NCBI RefSeq assembly: GCF_002091955.1
Contig: NZ_MKKY01000023.1
Location: forward strand, 1-38,178
DNA length: 38,178 nt
Reading direction: 5' to 3'
Origin: Rhodococcus sp. 1168
Lineage (GTDB): Bacteria > Actinomycetota > Actinomycetes > Mycobacteriales > Mycobacteriaceae
The notes below the pieces were generated by a model. The model was not told the DNA's origin. It saw nothing but the letters and a program-made list of their open reading frames with translations, and ran no database searches. Made by a program: the position numbers and the translations under genes. Shown in pieces: positions 7,673 through 15,904 of the stretch (position 1 is its first letter; every line of letters begins with the position of its first letter).

Positions 7673-9249
7673 GAGCGGTCCTTCGACAGTGCGGGGTCGT
7701 CGCCAGTCTTCGGTTCTTTCGGAACGGAAACGCTACCGACGCGGTACTCGTAGTGGCCGAGTTCGATCGTGGACATGCGACGGATGAAGTTTCGTACCGA
7801 GCCCGGCCAGTAGGTGACGTTCCGCCCGGATGGGCTCAGGTAGTAGCTACTGCATCCGCCCGAGTTCCATACCGAACCTTCGAGCGTGGCATCGGTGTAG
7901 TCGGCGAACTCGCTCTGCGCTTGCCGGCTGACCTCCAGCGCCGCAATAGTTTTGGCGTCCATGACCCGCAGTGCCTCCAGGATGTAGTTCACCTGCGCTT
8001 CGATCGTGACTACCTGTGAGGTGTAGACGACCGAATTGGGGCCGAGCAGCATGAAAAAGTTCGGGAACCCGTGCACGGTCGTACCTCGGTACGAAGACAT
8101 CTCTCCCGACGGCCACGCATCTGCCAACGACTGTCCCTCGCGGCCGCGGATGCGACGGAACCCCGAATGGCCGGCGACGGTGAATCCAGTTCCCAGGACA
8201 ATCGTGTCCACCGGGTGAGTTCGCCCGTCGGTGGTCACGATGCCCGCTGGCACAACTTCTGCGATGCCGGTTGTTTCGACGGTGACATTGTCCCGGGACA
8301 GTGCGGGATAGAACTTGTTCGAGAACGTCGGTCGCTTACAGCCGAACGCATAATCGGGAGTGAGCTTCGCGCGTAAGACCGGATCCTTCACCTGGCGACG
8401 CAAATGTGCTCGTCCGAGCACGGTCAGGGGTGCGAGCAGTGATCGATGGTGAATGAGGCCGGGCACCAACGCTTCCTGGAACAAGTCGAACGTGCGCCGC
8501 ATCATGCGTTGCAGCGGGGGGAACTTTCGGAGCGTCGATCGTCCGGATTCGGAGATCGACCGGTCGGGGTGCGGCAGTATCCACGTCGGAGTCCGCTGGA
8601 ACACGGTCAGATGAGCGGCCTCGGGTGCGATCCGCGGTACGAACTGCACCGCGGACGCCCCGGTACCGATCACCGCAATTCGCCGACCGCGAGCGGAGTG
8701 TTCGTGATCCCACTCTGCTGAATGGAAGACGGATCCCGAAAAAGACTCCAGACCAGCAATATTCGGCTTGGCGGGTTCGCTGAAGGGTCCGAGTGCGCCG
8801 ACGAGTATGCGCGCCGACCAGGCCCCTTCCGACGTCGTCACCAGCCACCTGGCCTCGTCGTCGTTCCACGTTGCGTCCAGCACCTCGTGACCGAAGCGGA
8901 TGCGGTTTCGGATGTCGAACCGGTCGGTGCAGTCGTTCAGGTAGGCCTCGATCTCGGGCTGAAGAGGGTAAAGGCGGGTCCAGTCCGGGTTGGGCGCAAA
9001 AGAGAAGGAGTACAGCGCAGAGGGGATATCGCACTGGGCACCAGGATAAGTGTTGACGTGCCACGTTCCGCCGACCGCATCGTCGCGCTCGAAGACCAGA
9101 AAGTCACCACGACCTTCCTGCTGAAGACGAATCGCTGCACCGAGGCCGCCGAATCCGGCCCCGATGATCGCGACGTCGATGAGGGAGACTGCCAGGTGGT
9201 CGGGGTCGTCGTGCTCATTGGCAGATGTGTCCGAAACAGTTGTGGTCAT
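7669..9249 (-). CDS. flavin-containing Baeyer-Villiger-type monooxygenase
   Basis: This 526-residue FAD/NADPH monooxygenase would insert one oxygen atom into a ketone or oxidise a soft heteroatom. It shows the FAD Rossmann motif GAGFGG (residues 30-35), the type I segment GGTWHVNTYPG (60-70), the Baeyer-Villiger fingerprint F-x-G-x3-H-x3-W-D as FSGSVFHSAEWD (170-181), and the NADPH site GTGASA (195-200). Length and motifs match type I BVMOs. The ribosome site AAGGAG lies about 11 bases upstream of the ATG. It follows the reductase gene by 18 bases and overlaps the SDR gene. No esterase or lactonase, the usual next step, is found in this operon. Confidence 0.92.
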   Translation of the reverse strand: MTTTVSDTSANEHDDPDHLAVSLIDVAIIGAGFGGLGAAIRLQQEGRGDFLVFERDDAVGGTWHVNTYPGAQCDIPSALYSFSFAPNPDWTRLYPLQPEIEAYLNDCTDRFDIRNRIRFGHEVLDATWNDDEARWLVTTSEGAWSARILVGALGPFSEPAKPNIAGLESFSGSVFHSAEWDHEHSARGRRIAVIGTGASAVQFVPRIAPEAAHLTVFQRTPTWILPHPDRSISESGRSTLRKFPPLQRMMRRTFDLFQEALVPGLIHHRSLLAPLTVLGRAHLRRQVKDPVLRAKLTPDYAFGCKRPTFSNKFYPALSRDNVTVETTGIAEVVPAGIVTTDGRTHPVDTIVLGTGFTVAGHSGFRRIRGREGQSLADAWPSGEMSSYRGTTVHGFPNFFMLLGPNSVVYTSQVVTIEAQVNYILEALRVMDAKTIAALEVSRQAQSEFADYTDATLEGSVWNSGGCSSYYLSPSGRNVTYWPGSVRNFIRRMSTIELGHYEYRVGSVSVPKEPKTGDDPALSKDRS

Positions 9250-9267
9250 GAGTTTTTCGACTCCTTC

Positions 9268-10398
9268 TTACAGATCGAGGACGACGACTTCGTTGTCGAC
9301 GGCAGCTCGCGATACACACGGGGTGAGCGTGGTCTGCCGCTCGGTGGCGTCGAGTACACGGTCGCGATGATCTACGCGGCCCTCGACGAGGCCGACGACG
9401 CAGACCCCGCAGAACCCCTGACGACACGAGTACGGTTGATCGGGCCTCGTCCGGCGTAGCGCATCGAGTGCAGTCTCCTGTGCGCCAACGGCAATCGTTT
9501 CACCCGAGCGGTTCAAATGGAGCGTGAAGGGCTTACCGTCGATTACTGCTGGCGGTGCGAAGAGTTCGGTATGAAACTCCTGAATTCTGTGGTTTCGTAT
9601 CGACTCGTCACGAAGCCTCTTCGAGAGCGCCGCCGGTCCGCACACATACATCGCGGAGTCGACTTCTGCGAGGTCCACGATCATGGCAGGGTCCGGCATA
9701 CCGTCCACATCGTCGGCCGCGAAAATCAGACGCCCACCCGAAGCAAGAGCCAACCGACCGAGGTCCGCGACGAAAGGCAGGCTTGCGCGTGATCGACCGT
9801 GGTAATAGAGCGTCCAACGAGCGTTGTCCTCTACGGCGCGCTCGATCATCGAGCGAATAGGGGTGATGCCGATTCCCGCTGCGACGAAGAGATAGTTGTC
9901 CGCTCGTGCCATCGGAAAGGCATTGCGCGGCCCTCTGACTCGAATGATGTCGCCGCGATCGAGGCCGTGGATCTCGCTGGATACTCGGCCGCCGGGGACC
10001 TTCCGAACGCTGATCCGGTAGTGCTCGCCCTCGGAGGGATGGCCGGCGAGTGAGTACTGACGCAGTTCCCCCGACGGTGTGATGATGTCGATGTGCGCGC
10101 CTGGAAGCCACGAAGGAAGCGGAACGCCGTCGTTGCGCCGCAGTAAAAGCGAGCGGACGTCCTCTGTTTCGACGACGATATCGTCGATGGTTGTTGCGAA
10201 CTCGTATCCGGTGCCCCTCCGAGGTCGCGCAGGAGAAAGAGCCGTGATGATCGACGAATCCGCTACCAGCTTGGCGTAGATCCGGGACACGGCCCCGATG
10301 GCCCGTAACCCGAGACCTGGCTCGACAACGGTGATGTCGCCCAGATGACTACGGGTTTCGACCGATGTCGGTTCTGGATTCGTACTTTCGGTCCTCAC
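9268..10398 (-). CDS. FMN/2Fe-2S oxygenase reductase (phthalate dioxygenase reductase type)
   Basis: This 376-residue electron-transfer protein passes electrons from NAD(P)H through a flavin to a plant-type [2Fe-2S] cluster. The flavin site RQYSLAG lies near the middle, the nucleotide site GIGITPIRSM follows it, and the C-terminal ferredoxin domain has cysteines at 325, 330, 333 and 361. The DHRDRVL segment after the cluster loop is typical of VanB/phthalate dioxygenase reductases, which use FMN. About 60 extra residues precede the flavin domain. The start GTG 10398 overlaps the stop of the diiron-protein gene as GTGA; a much longer upstream frame is a shadow of that gene. The coupling suggests that it powers the diiron protein encoded just before it. 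Confidence 0.92.
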   Translation of the reverse strand: MRTESTNPEPTSVETRSHLGDITVVEPGLGLRAIGAVSRIYAKLVADSSIITALSPARPRRGTGYEFATTIDDIVVETEDVRSLLLRRNDGVPLPSWLPGAHIDIITPSGELRQYSLAGHPSEGEHYRISVRKVPGGRVSSEIHGLDRGDIIRVRGPRNAFPMARADNYLFVAAGIGITPIRSMIERAVEDNARWTLYYHGRSRASLPFVADLGRLALASGGRLIFAADDVDGMPDPAMIVDLAEVDSAMYVCGPAALSKRLRDESIRNHRIQEFHTELFAPPAVIDGKPFTLHLNRSGETIAVGAQETALDALRRTRPDQPYSCRQGFCGVCVVGLVEGRVDHRDRVLDATERQTTLTPCVSRAAVDNEVVVLDL

Positions 10399-11324
10399 GG
10401 CTGCGTCGCCAATGCCGCGGGTGACTTCGCCAGGTACTGCACAGCCTTGTCGATGTCGCCCATCTTCGATGGGTGGAATCCAGGACGGATGTAGAGGGCG
10501 AGTTGCACGAACAGAAATGACAGGCCTGGAATCAGTTGTTTGCGTGAGGCTCTCGCGAACGCCAGTGGCCACGGCATCTGAATGCGACGGCGGAGGCGCC
10601 CTTTGCTCGAGCGCGGCGTGGCGACCGAGTTCTTGTACAGATATACCGCTGTACTGAACCACAACAGAGCCAACCCAGCGCTGGCCGCGACGGCAGTCCG
10701 GGCGCGTCGGAACCCGCCGCCGTCCACATACTGGAATGCGTCGAATGCCACGTTGCGGTGCTCGAGTTCTTCCGCACCGTGCCAGCGCAGCAGATCGAGC
10801 ATCGTCGGGTCGACTCCGAGTCGGTCGAATTCGGTGTTGTCGAGCAACCATTCACCGACGACGGCGGTGAAATGCTCGGCAGCCGCGTAGATTCCCAGGC
10901 GCTCGTTCAGCCATGCCTTGCCTGCTCGGCCCGTCAGGCCATGGTCTCCGAAGACCACTCCCACTGCGAATCGGATACGTCGCAGGATGGGTTCGATGTC
11001 CACTCCGTGTGTGACGAGGTAGTCGCGGAAGCTTTCGTGCGAAGAGGCATGAGTGGCTTCCTGTCCAACGAAACCGACCACTTCCTCGTGCAGTCGAGGA
11101 TCGTCGATGAAGGGTAGAGCGCTTGCGAACACATCGGCCATGGCGCGTTCGCCCTCGGGGAGTACCAGGTGCATCACGTTCCAGAAGTGCGTGGCGTACC
11201 ACTCCCCGGGGATGTATTGGAGCGGGACGTTCGACCAATCGAATTTCACCGCGCGCGCGACGATCGCGTAGGACTCGTCGGTATGCGGCTTACCGGTGGT
11301 GACGACCGCCTTGTTTCGGGACAT
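10395..11324 (-). CDS. ferritin-like diiron protein (PF10118-like 'metal-dependent hydrolase')
   Basis: Proteins like this 309-residue one are usually labelled predicted metal-dependent hydrolases (COG3687/PF10118). The residue pattern is that of a carboxylate-bridged diiron helical bundle: Glu57 or Glu59, Glu89-x2-His92 (QEATH, with His96 nearby), Glu150 (AAEHF) and Glu186-x2-His189 (EELEH). Hydrophobic segments at about 207-230 and near 268-285 suggest membrane contact. The start ATG 11324 has GGAG 5 bases upstream. It is the first gene of the operon and is coupled by a GTGA overlap to a 2Fe-2S reductase, the partner a diiron oxygenase or desaturase would need. I infer oxygenase or hydroxylase activity on a lipophilic substrate; hydrolase activity cannot be excluded. 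Confidence 0.85.
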   Translation of the reverse strand: MSRNKAVVTTGKPHTDESYAIVARAVKFDWSNVPLQYIPGEWYATHFWNVMHLVLPEGERAMADVFASALPFIDDPRLHEEVVGFVGQEATHASSHESFRDYLVTHGVDIEPILRRIRFAVGVVFGDHGLTGRAGKAWLNERLGIYAAAEHFTAVVGEWLLDNTEFDRLGVDPTMLDLLRWHGAEELEHRNVAFDAFQYVDGGGFRRARTAVAASAGLALLWFSTAVYLYKNSVATPRSSKGRLRRRIQMPWPLAFARASRKQLIPGLSFLFVQLALYIRPGFHPSKMGDIDKAVQYLAKSPAALATQP

Positions 11325-11364
11325 CCGAACTCCATTTCTGCGGGTGATGTTGGCTCCGATGTTA

Positions 11365-11389
11365 CATTGCAACAGTTCGTGTTGCAATG
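11365..11389. promoter_or_regulatory. TetR operator, 10-bp arms with 5-bp spacer
   Basis: This is a perfect inverted repeat with arms CATTGCAACA and TGTTGCAATG separated by GTTCG. It sits near the middle of the 113-bp gap between the divergent diiron-protein operon and the TetR gene, where it can cover both promoters. Size and symmetry fit a TetR dimer site, and the adjacent TetR gene is the likely partner. Confidence 0.75.
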
Positions 11390-11437
11390 GTGCATCGAGC
11401 AGGTGGCCGACAATCGGGTGGCCGCTAGGATCGAGCA

Positions 11438-12025
11438 ATGCATCCCGACGGAGACGATGGGCCCATCCTCGATGCCGCGTTCGAGCTGTTCGGGCAGGTA
11501 GGTATCGCTCGGACGACGATCGGAGACGTCGCGAAGCGAGCCCGGATCAACCGGGTGACCGTCTATCGCCGGATCGGGTCCAAGGACGAGTTGGTGCAAG
11601 CGGTCATGGCACGTGAATCGTCACGTCTTTTTGCGTCGTTGGCGAAGTCGGCCGCAGAGCAATCTTCGCGAGCCGACCGCGTCGCGCATGGTTTCGCGAC
11701 GACGATCGACTCGGTCAGGACCAATCCTGTGTTGCTGAAGATGTTCGATTCCGAGAGCCCCGTGGTGCTGGAACAGCTCACCATCAATGCGTCGGCCCTG
11801 CTCGAGCCTGCGATAAGGGCTGCAACGCACATCGCACGAGGTGAATCCAGTACGGACGCGTTCGCAGTGCCTGATGCACCGGAAATTGTTGCACGCGTGG
11901 TCCATTCGATCCTGTTGACGCCTTCGGCGGGCGCGCCGCTCGAGACGTACGATGACCTGCTCACCTTTGCCCACCGCAACATAGTCCCGCTGCTCGTGGC
12001 TGGGCGCACCGAATCGGAGTCATAG
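11438..12025 (+). CDS. TetR-family transcriptional regulator
   Basis: This 195-residue repressor has the TetR N-terminal helix-turn-helix (residues about 8-55: ILDAAFELFGQVGIARTTI, then VAKRARINRVTVYRRIGSK) and a variable C-terminal ligand domain. It is divergent from the diiron/BVMO operon and shares the 25-bp inverted repeat at 11365-11389, so it probably represses that operon and autoregulates. The ligand is unknown, but a hydrophobic substrate or product of the oxygenases is likely. The ATG 11438 follows closely on the predicted promoter. The gene ends 13 bases before the convergent end of the aldehyde dehydrogenase gene. Confidence 0.9.
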   Translation: MHPDGDDGPILDAAFELFGQVGIARTTIGDVAKRARINRVTVYRRIGSKDELVQAVMARESSRLFASLAKSAAEQSSRADRVAHGFATTIDSVRTNPVLLKMFDSESPVVLEQLTINASALLEPAIRAATHIARGESSTDAFAVPDAPEIVARVVHSILLTPSAGAPLETYDDLLTFAHRNIVPLLVAGRTESES

Positions 12026-12038
12026 GAACCACGGCAGA

Positions 12039-13559
12039 TCACGCGCGGTGGCGGAGCCAGAGCAGGCGGTCGATCGACTGCGCGACCCAGCGTTTGCGAC
12101 GCAGGGTGACCAACTCGAAACCAGGAATGTCGAACATCTTGCTCACGCGGCTACGGGTTCGGCAGAACTCTGCGAATCCTTCGTCGCCGTGTACGCGGCC
12201 GAAGCCGCTGGCACCGACGCCGCCCATCGGGACCGAGCCCATTCCGGCAAACGCGATCACTGAGTTCACGGTCACCTGACCGCACACCAACCGGGCCGCA
12301 ATCTCGTTTCCGCGGCGGCGTGAGAAGACCGACGCGCCGAGCGCGTATCGATGGTCGTTGGCGCGGCCGATCGCCTCGTCGAGATCGTCGACTTCGCAGA
12401 TTGTGACGGTGGGACCGAATGTCTCCTCACGAACGGCCGAGCAGTCCTCAGGGGTGTCGACCAGTACGGTCGGCCCGATGAACCGCGGCCCGATCGAATC
12501 GAGCCCGCCGATCAACGCCCTGCCTCCCGCCGCAGCAGCATCCTCGAGATGTCTTCGTACGATGTCGATTTGGGCGGGCATCGTCATCGGCCCGTAGGTA
12601 GCCGACGCGTCACCACCCGGTCGAACTCGGCGCGCATCCTCGACGAGTGCGGCGGTGAACTCAGCGGAGACGCCGCGCTCGACGTACACGCGCTCGACCC
12701 CGACACATGTCTGGCCGCCGTTGGTGAATGCGCCCCAGGCGACCGCCTCAGCGGCAGCCGCGATGTCGGCATCCGCGGCGACGATCACGGGATCCTTACC
12801 GCCACACTCCATGACGACTGGCGTGAGCGTCTCGGCGCACGTCCTCATGATCTTCGAACCGGTGCTGGTCGAACCGGTGAACGCGATTTTGTCGACTCCG
12901 CCTCTGCACAGCGCGGCACCGGTGTCTCCGAACCCTGTGACCACCGAGAGCACCCCGGTAGGCAAGGTCGGATTTGCGTCGTTGAAGGCCTGAACGTATC
13001 TCGCACCGACAGCCGGGGTGTATTCGCTCGGTTTGAACACGACACAGTTGCCTGCTGCCAGGGCCGAGGAGATGGCACTGTTCGGTGCATACAGCGGGTA
13101 ATTCCATGGCCCGATGACGCCGACGACTCCGAGCGCCACCTTGTCGACCCGGGCGGAGTAGTTGGCCAACAGCAGGCCGGGATTGACCCTGCGGGTGCGC
13201 AGCAGCCGCGGTGCATGGCCCTCGGCCCACGCGATGTGCTCGAGAGCGAGCACGATCTCGAGCAAAGCGTCTTCAGCGGGCTTCCCATTTTCCCGATGGA
13301 TCAGATCGACGAATTCGTCTCTTCGGCTCCATATTTCGTGACGCCAGGCCTTCAGGTGCCGAATCCGTGCTTTCGGAGAGAGCGAAGACCATTCATGCTC
13401 GACGCGGCGTGCGTCTGCTATTGCCGCAGCTACGGCCTCGGCCGACGCCACATCGAAGGTGCCGATGTGGCGGTCATCGATCGGTGAGACCGAATCGAAA
13501 CTCGTCGACTTCGGTGTCTGGCCGGCCGATGCCTGGACAGTCGAAGTCTGCCGAGTCAC
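12039..13559 (-). CDS. aldehyde dehydrogenase
   Basis: This 506-residue NAD(P)-dependent aldehyde dehydrogenase oxidises an aldehyde to the acid. Family motifs are in order: PWNYPLY (about 150), KPSEYTP (about 176), FTGSTSTGS (about 228), general-base glutamate in VMECGGKDP (about 252) and the nucleophile cysteine in NGGQTCVGVERVYV (about 286). Its start overlaps the end of the acyl-CoA ligase gene by 4 bases, so the two are coupled. With the ligase it could turn a fatty aldehyde into an acid and then the CoA ester that the neighbouring FadE and FadB-like enzymes degrade. Such broad-family enzymes cannot be assigned a substrate by sequence alone. Confidence 0.93.
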   Translation of the reverse strand: MTRQTSTVQASAGQTPKSTSFDSVSPIDDRHIGTFDVASAEAVAAAIADARRVEHEWSSLSPKARIRHLKAWRHEIWSRRDEFVDLIHRENGKPAEDALLEIVLALEHIAWAEGHAPRLLRTRRVNPGLLLANYSARVDKVALGVVGVIGPWNYPLYAPNSAISSALAAGNCVVFKPSEYTPAVGARYVQAFNDANPTLPTGVLSVVTGFGDTGAALCRGGVDKIAFTGSTSTGSKIMRTCAETLTPVVMECGGKDPVIVAADADIAAAAEAVAWGAFTNGGQTCVGVERVYVERGVSAEFTAALVEDARRVRPGGDASATYGPMTMPAQIDIVRRHLEDAAAAGGRALIGGLDSIGPRFIGPTVLVDTPEDCSAVREETFGPTVTICEVDDLDEAIGRANDHRYALGASVFSRRRGNEIAARLVCGQVTVNSVIAFAGMGSVPMGGVGASGFGRVHGDEGFAEFCRTRSRVSKMFDIPGFELVTLRRKRWVAQSIDRLLWLRHRA

Positions 13560-15103
13560 CGGGAGACCTCGAGCCCGATCTTCGATTCGTGTGCAGTTCG
13601 GAGTTCACGCTTCATGATCTTGCCTGCGCCGCTCATCGGTAGCGCGGTGACGAACTCGATGGTGCGCGGTGTCTTGTAGCCTGCGACGTAGGTTCGGGTG
13701 TGCGCGCGGAGATCCTCCACAGACGGTGAAACGCCCTCTGCAAGAACCACACACGCATGGACTCGCTCGCCCCACTCCGGGTCCGGTACGCCGATCACCG
13801 CGCAAGCCAATACTGCGGGGTGAAGGCTGAGCGCACTTTCCACTTCGGCGCTGTAGACGTTCTCGCCGCCCGTGATGATCATGTCCTTGAGTCGATCCAC
13901 TACGAACAGGAAACCTTCGTCGTCGAGGTATCCGACGTCGCCGGTGTGCATCCACCCATCCCGAATGGCGGCTGCCGTCTCCGCGGGCTTGTTCCAATAG
14001 CCCAGCATGACATGTCCACCGCGGACGCAGATTTCGCCGACTGCCCCGGTGGCTACAGGGCGATCGTCGGGATCGAGAATTTGAGTTTCGGAGTGTGGTG
14101 CTGCCCGGCCCGCCGAGCCGATACGTTCTCCCACATGATGTTCGGGCCATAGAAGTGATGCAACCGGAGCGAGCTCGGTCATGCCGTATGCCTGGGTGAG
14201 CCGGGCGGCGGGAAGTCGCGCCTGGGTGCGCTCCAGCACCCCGGCCGAGATGGGAGAGCCGCCGTAGAGAACCCGGCTGAGCGAGGAGGTGTCGAAGGTG
14301 CTCAGTGAAGGGTGGTCCACGAGTAACTGGATCATCGTAGGCACCAACAAAACGTCTGTGATGGAGTGCTTTTGGATAGCCTCCAGCACCGCGGTGGGTT
14401 CGAAGAACGGAACCATGACGTGGGTTCCGCCGAGCATGACCTGACCGACCCATGCCGCAAGATCGGCGAGGTGGAACATCGGCGCAGCGTGCAGCAGGAT
14501 CGACGCGTCGTCGAGCAATTGACCGGTGGCGACGGTTCCGAGTCCCGAGGTGACGAGGTTGGCGTGCGAGAGCATGACGCCCTTGGGGAAGCCGGTGGTG
14601 CCGCCGGTGTAGAACAATCCGGCGAGTTCGTCTCCGCTGCGTCGCGCATCGGAAACGGGGTCGTTGGACTCGACGAGGTTTTCGTACGAGACCATGCCTT
14701 CGGGGGTGGGGCCGTCGCCGCAATGGACGATGGTCTCGAGGTTCGCGCACGCTGCGCGCAGGGCAGGTGCCATGGCGGCGAAGGTGTCATCTACCAGGAG
14801 GACTTTGGTGTCCGAATCGTTGAGCGCGTAAGCGACCTCGACCGGGGACCATCGGATGTTGACAGGATTGAGCACGGCGTCGGCCCAGGGCACGGCCAGC
14901 AGGTACTCGGAGTAGCGGTCGCTGTTGAAAGCCAACATGGCCACCCGGTCGCCGCTCTCGACGCCGATCGAGTGCAGACCGGCGGCGAATCGAGCAACCC
15001 GGTCGATCTGCTCGGCAAAGGTGCGTACTCGGTCGCCGACGACGGTGGCCGCTCGCTGCGGGGTCGTTGCTGCGGATCGGTGGAGGCCTTGAGTGAGATA
15101 CAT
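13556..15103 (-). CDS. acyl-CoA synthetase (AMP-forming, FadD-like)
   Basis: This 515-residue ANL-superfamily ligase activates a carboxylic acid to its CoA ester through an acyl-adenylate. The P-loop-like motif YTGGTTGFPKGVMLSH lies at about 167-182, YGMTE near 300, the hinge region with GWMHTGDVGYLD near 385, and the conserved C-terminal lysine in GAGKIMKREL. The length is that of medium-chain or cyclohexanecarboxylate-type ligases, shorter than the FadD15-type enzyme at 24860-26647. The start ATG 15103 has AAGGA 7 bases upstream. Its promoter region carries the near-palindrome at 15168-15182 that is shared with the fadE-fadB promoter, so this gene pair probably belongs to the regulon of the TetR encoded just upstream. 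Confidence 0.92.
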   Translation of the reverse strand: MYLTQGLHRSAATTPQRAATVVGDRVRTFAEQIDRVARFAAGLHSIGVESGDRVAMLAFNSDRYSEYLLAVPWADAVLNPVNIRWSPVEVAYALNDSDTKVLLVDDTFAAMAPALRAACANLETIVHCGDGPTPEGMVSYENLVESNDPVSDARRSGDELAGLFYTGGTTGFPKGVMLSHANLVTSGLGTVATGQLLDDASILLHAAPMFHLADLAAWVGQVMLGGTHVMVPFFEPTAVLEAIQKHSITDVLLVPTMIQLLVDHPSLSTFDTSSLSRVLYGGSPISAGVLERTQARLPAARLTQAYGMTELAPVASLLWPEHHVGERIGSAGRAAPHSETQILDPDDRPVATGAVGEICVRGGHVMLGYWNKPAETAAAIRDGWMHTGDVGYLDDEGFLFVVDRLKDMIITGGENVYSAEVESALSLHPAVLACAVIGVPDPEWGERVHACVVLAEGVSPSVEDLRAHTRTYVAGYKTPRTIEFVTALPMSGAGKIMKRELRTAHESKIGLEVSR

Positions 15104-15167
15104 GGCGGAGTCCTTGTGACGAGAGGGGGCAGGTGCCCGGAGTGAATACGGTCACAGTCCCACCTTG

Positions 15168-15182
15168 TTGGCACAGTGTCAA
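15168..15182. promoter_or_regulatory. putative TetR operator TTGGCACAGTGTCAA
   Basis: This 15-bp near-palindrome lies 64 bp upstream of the acyl-CoA ligase start. It matches the site at 19342-19356 (TTGGCGCTATGCCAA) in both half-sites, and the match extends to TTG on the left flank and T on the right. Read on the minus strand its edge forms TTGACA, a possible -35 hexamer. The nearby TetR (15241-15876) is the likely binder. Confidence 0.6.
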
Positions 15183-15240
15183 TAGGAACGGTATGGAGAT
15201 GTCTCGCGGATGCTGGAACAAACCGAAAGGTACTGTGCTG

Positions 15241-15876
15241 CTATTGCTCTCGATTGTCGTCGACGGCGAGGGACTGCGCCGTGGCGAGAACGGTGATGAG
15301 GACGTCCGTCAACAATTTTTCGACCTGATCCCTGGTCAAAGTGCCGCGGACCAGCCATTCACGCCCGGCGGCCTTGACCATTCCACCGAACGCACGGACC
15401 GCCGACGTGGTGAGAATGCGGTCGCCGCGTCCACCCTCGAATGCTGTTGCGTCGAGGACTCGTTCGGCGGCGAGATCGTCCGCCTCGTCGAGGATCTGGG
15501 CGACCTGCTCGTCGACGCCCGAACCGCTCGCCATGGACACCCAGGCCGTGCCGTGGGTCTCGATGACCCCCACCAGCCAGTGCACGCTGCCCCTGGCGCG
15601 TTCCTCGAGCGACCCGGCAGGAAGGTTCACTGCCTCGATCGGCGGGACCGTGACCAGGAATCGCACGCTCTCCAGGTACAGGTCGCGCTTGCCACCGATG
15701 TAGTGGTGGATGAGTCCGCGGGCAACCCCCGCGGACTCGGCGACGTCGGCCATCGACACTTCGGCGTACGGCTTGTCGCCGAACAAACGAACCGCGCAGG
15801 CCAGTATTTGTGTCCGTCTTTCGTCGGGTTCCAGTCGACTCCATTTGGGTGTGTTCACAGCCGCCATAGCTCTCAT
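15241..15876 (-). CDS. TetR-family transcriptional regulator
   Basis: This 211-residue repressor has a typical TetR helix-turn-helix: RRTQILACAVRLFGDKPYAEVSMADV, interrupted here only by its own turn, then AESAGVARGLIHHYIGGKRDLY. The C-terminal region (GTAWVSMASGSGVD, VKAAGREWLVRGTLTRDQV) resembles regulators of fatty-acid genes. ATG 15876 is used; ATG 15867 in the same frame is equally possible. It is the third gene behind the acyl-CoA dehydrogenase and FadB-like genes and sits just before the ligase-aldehyde dehydrogenase pair. Similar near-palindromes stand before both groups, so I infer that it controls both, perhaps with an acyl-CoA ligand. Confidence 0.88.
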   Translation of the reverse strand: MRAMAAVNTPKWSRLEPDERRTQILACAVRLFGDKPYAEVSMADVAESAGVARGLIHHYIGGKRDLYLESVRFLVTVPPIEAVNLPAGSLEERARGSVHWLVGVIETHGTAWVSMASGSGVDEQVAQILDEADDLAAERVLDATAFEGGRGDRILTTSAVRAFGGMVKAAGREWLVRGTLTRDQVEKLLTDVLITVLATAQSLAVDDNREQ

Positions 15877-15883
15877 GATTGCA

Positions 15884-15900
15884 TCGCACCGAGGGTGCGA
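15884..15900. promoter_or_regulatory. inverted repeat TCGCACC-GAG-GGTGCGA
   Basis: A perfect 7-bp inverted repeat with a 3-nt loop fills the short gap between the stop of the FadB-like gene (15905) and the start of the TetR gene. It has no T tract, so it is not a standard terminator. It could be an RNA hairpin that tunes TetR translation, or an operator. Confidence 0.4.
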
Positions 15901-15904
15901 GACG

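Noticed and set aside
12351..13487. Long plus-strand open frame (378 codons) across the aldehyde dehydrogenase gene.
   Set aside because: It is the antisense shadow of a gene with full catalytic motifs. Long antisense frames are expected in high-GC DNA and it resembles no family.
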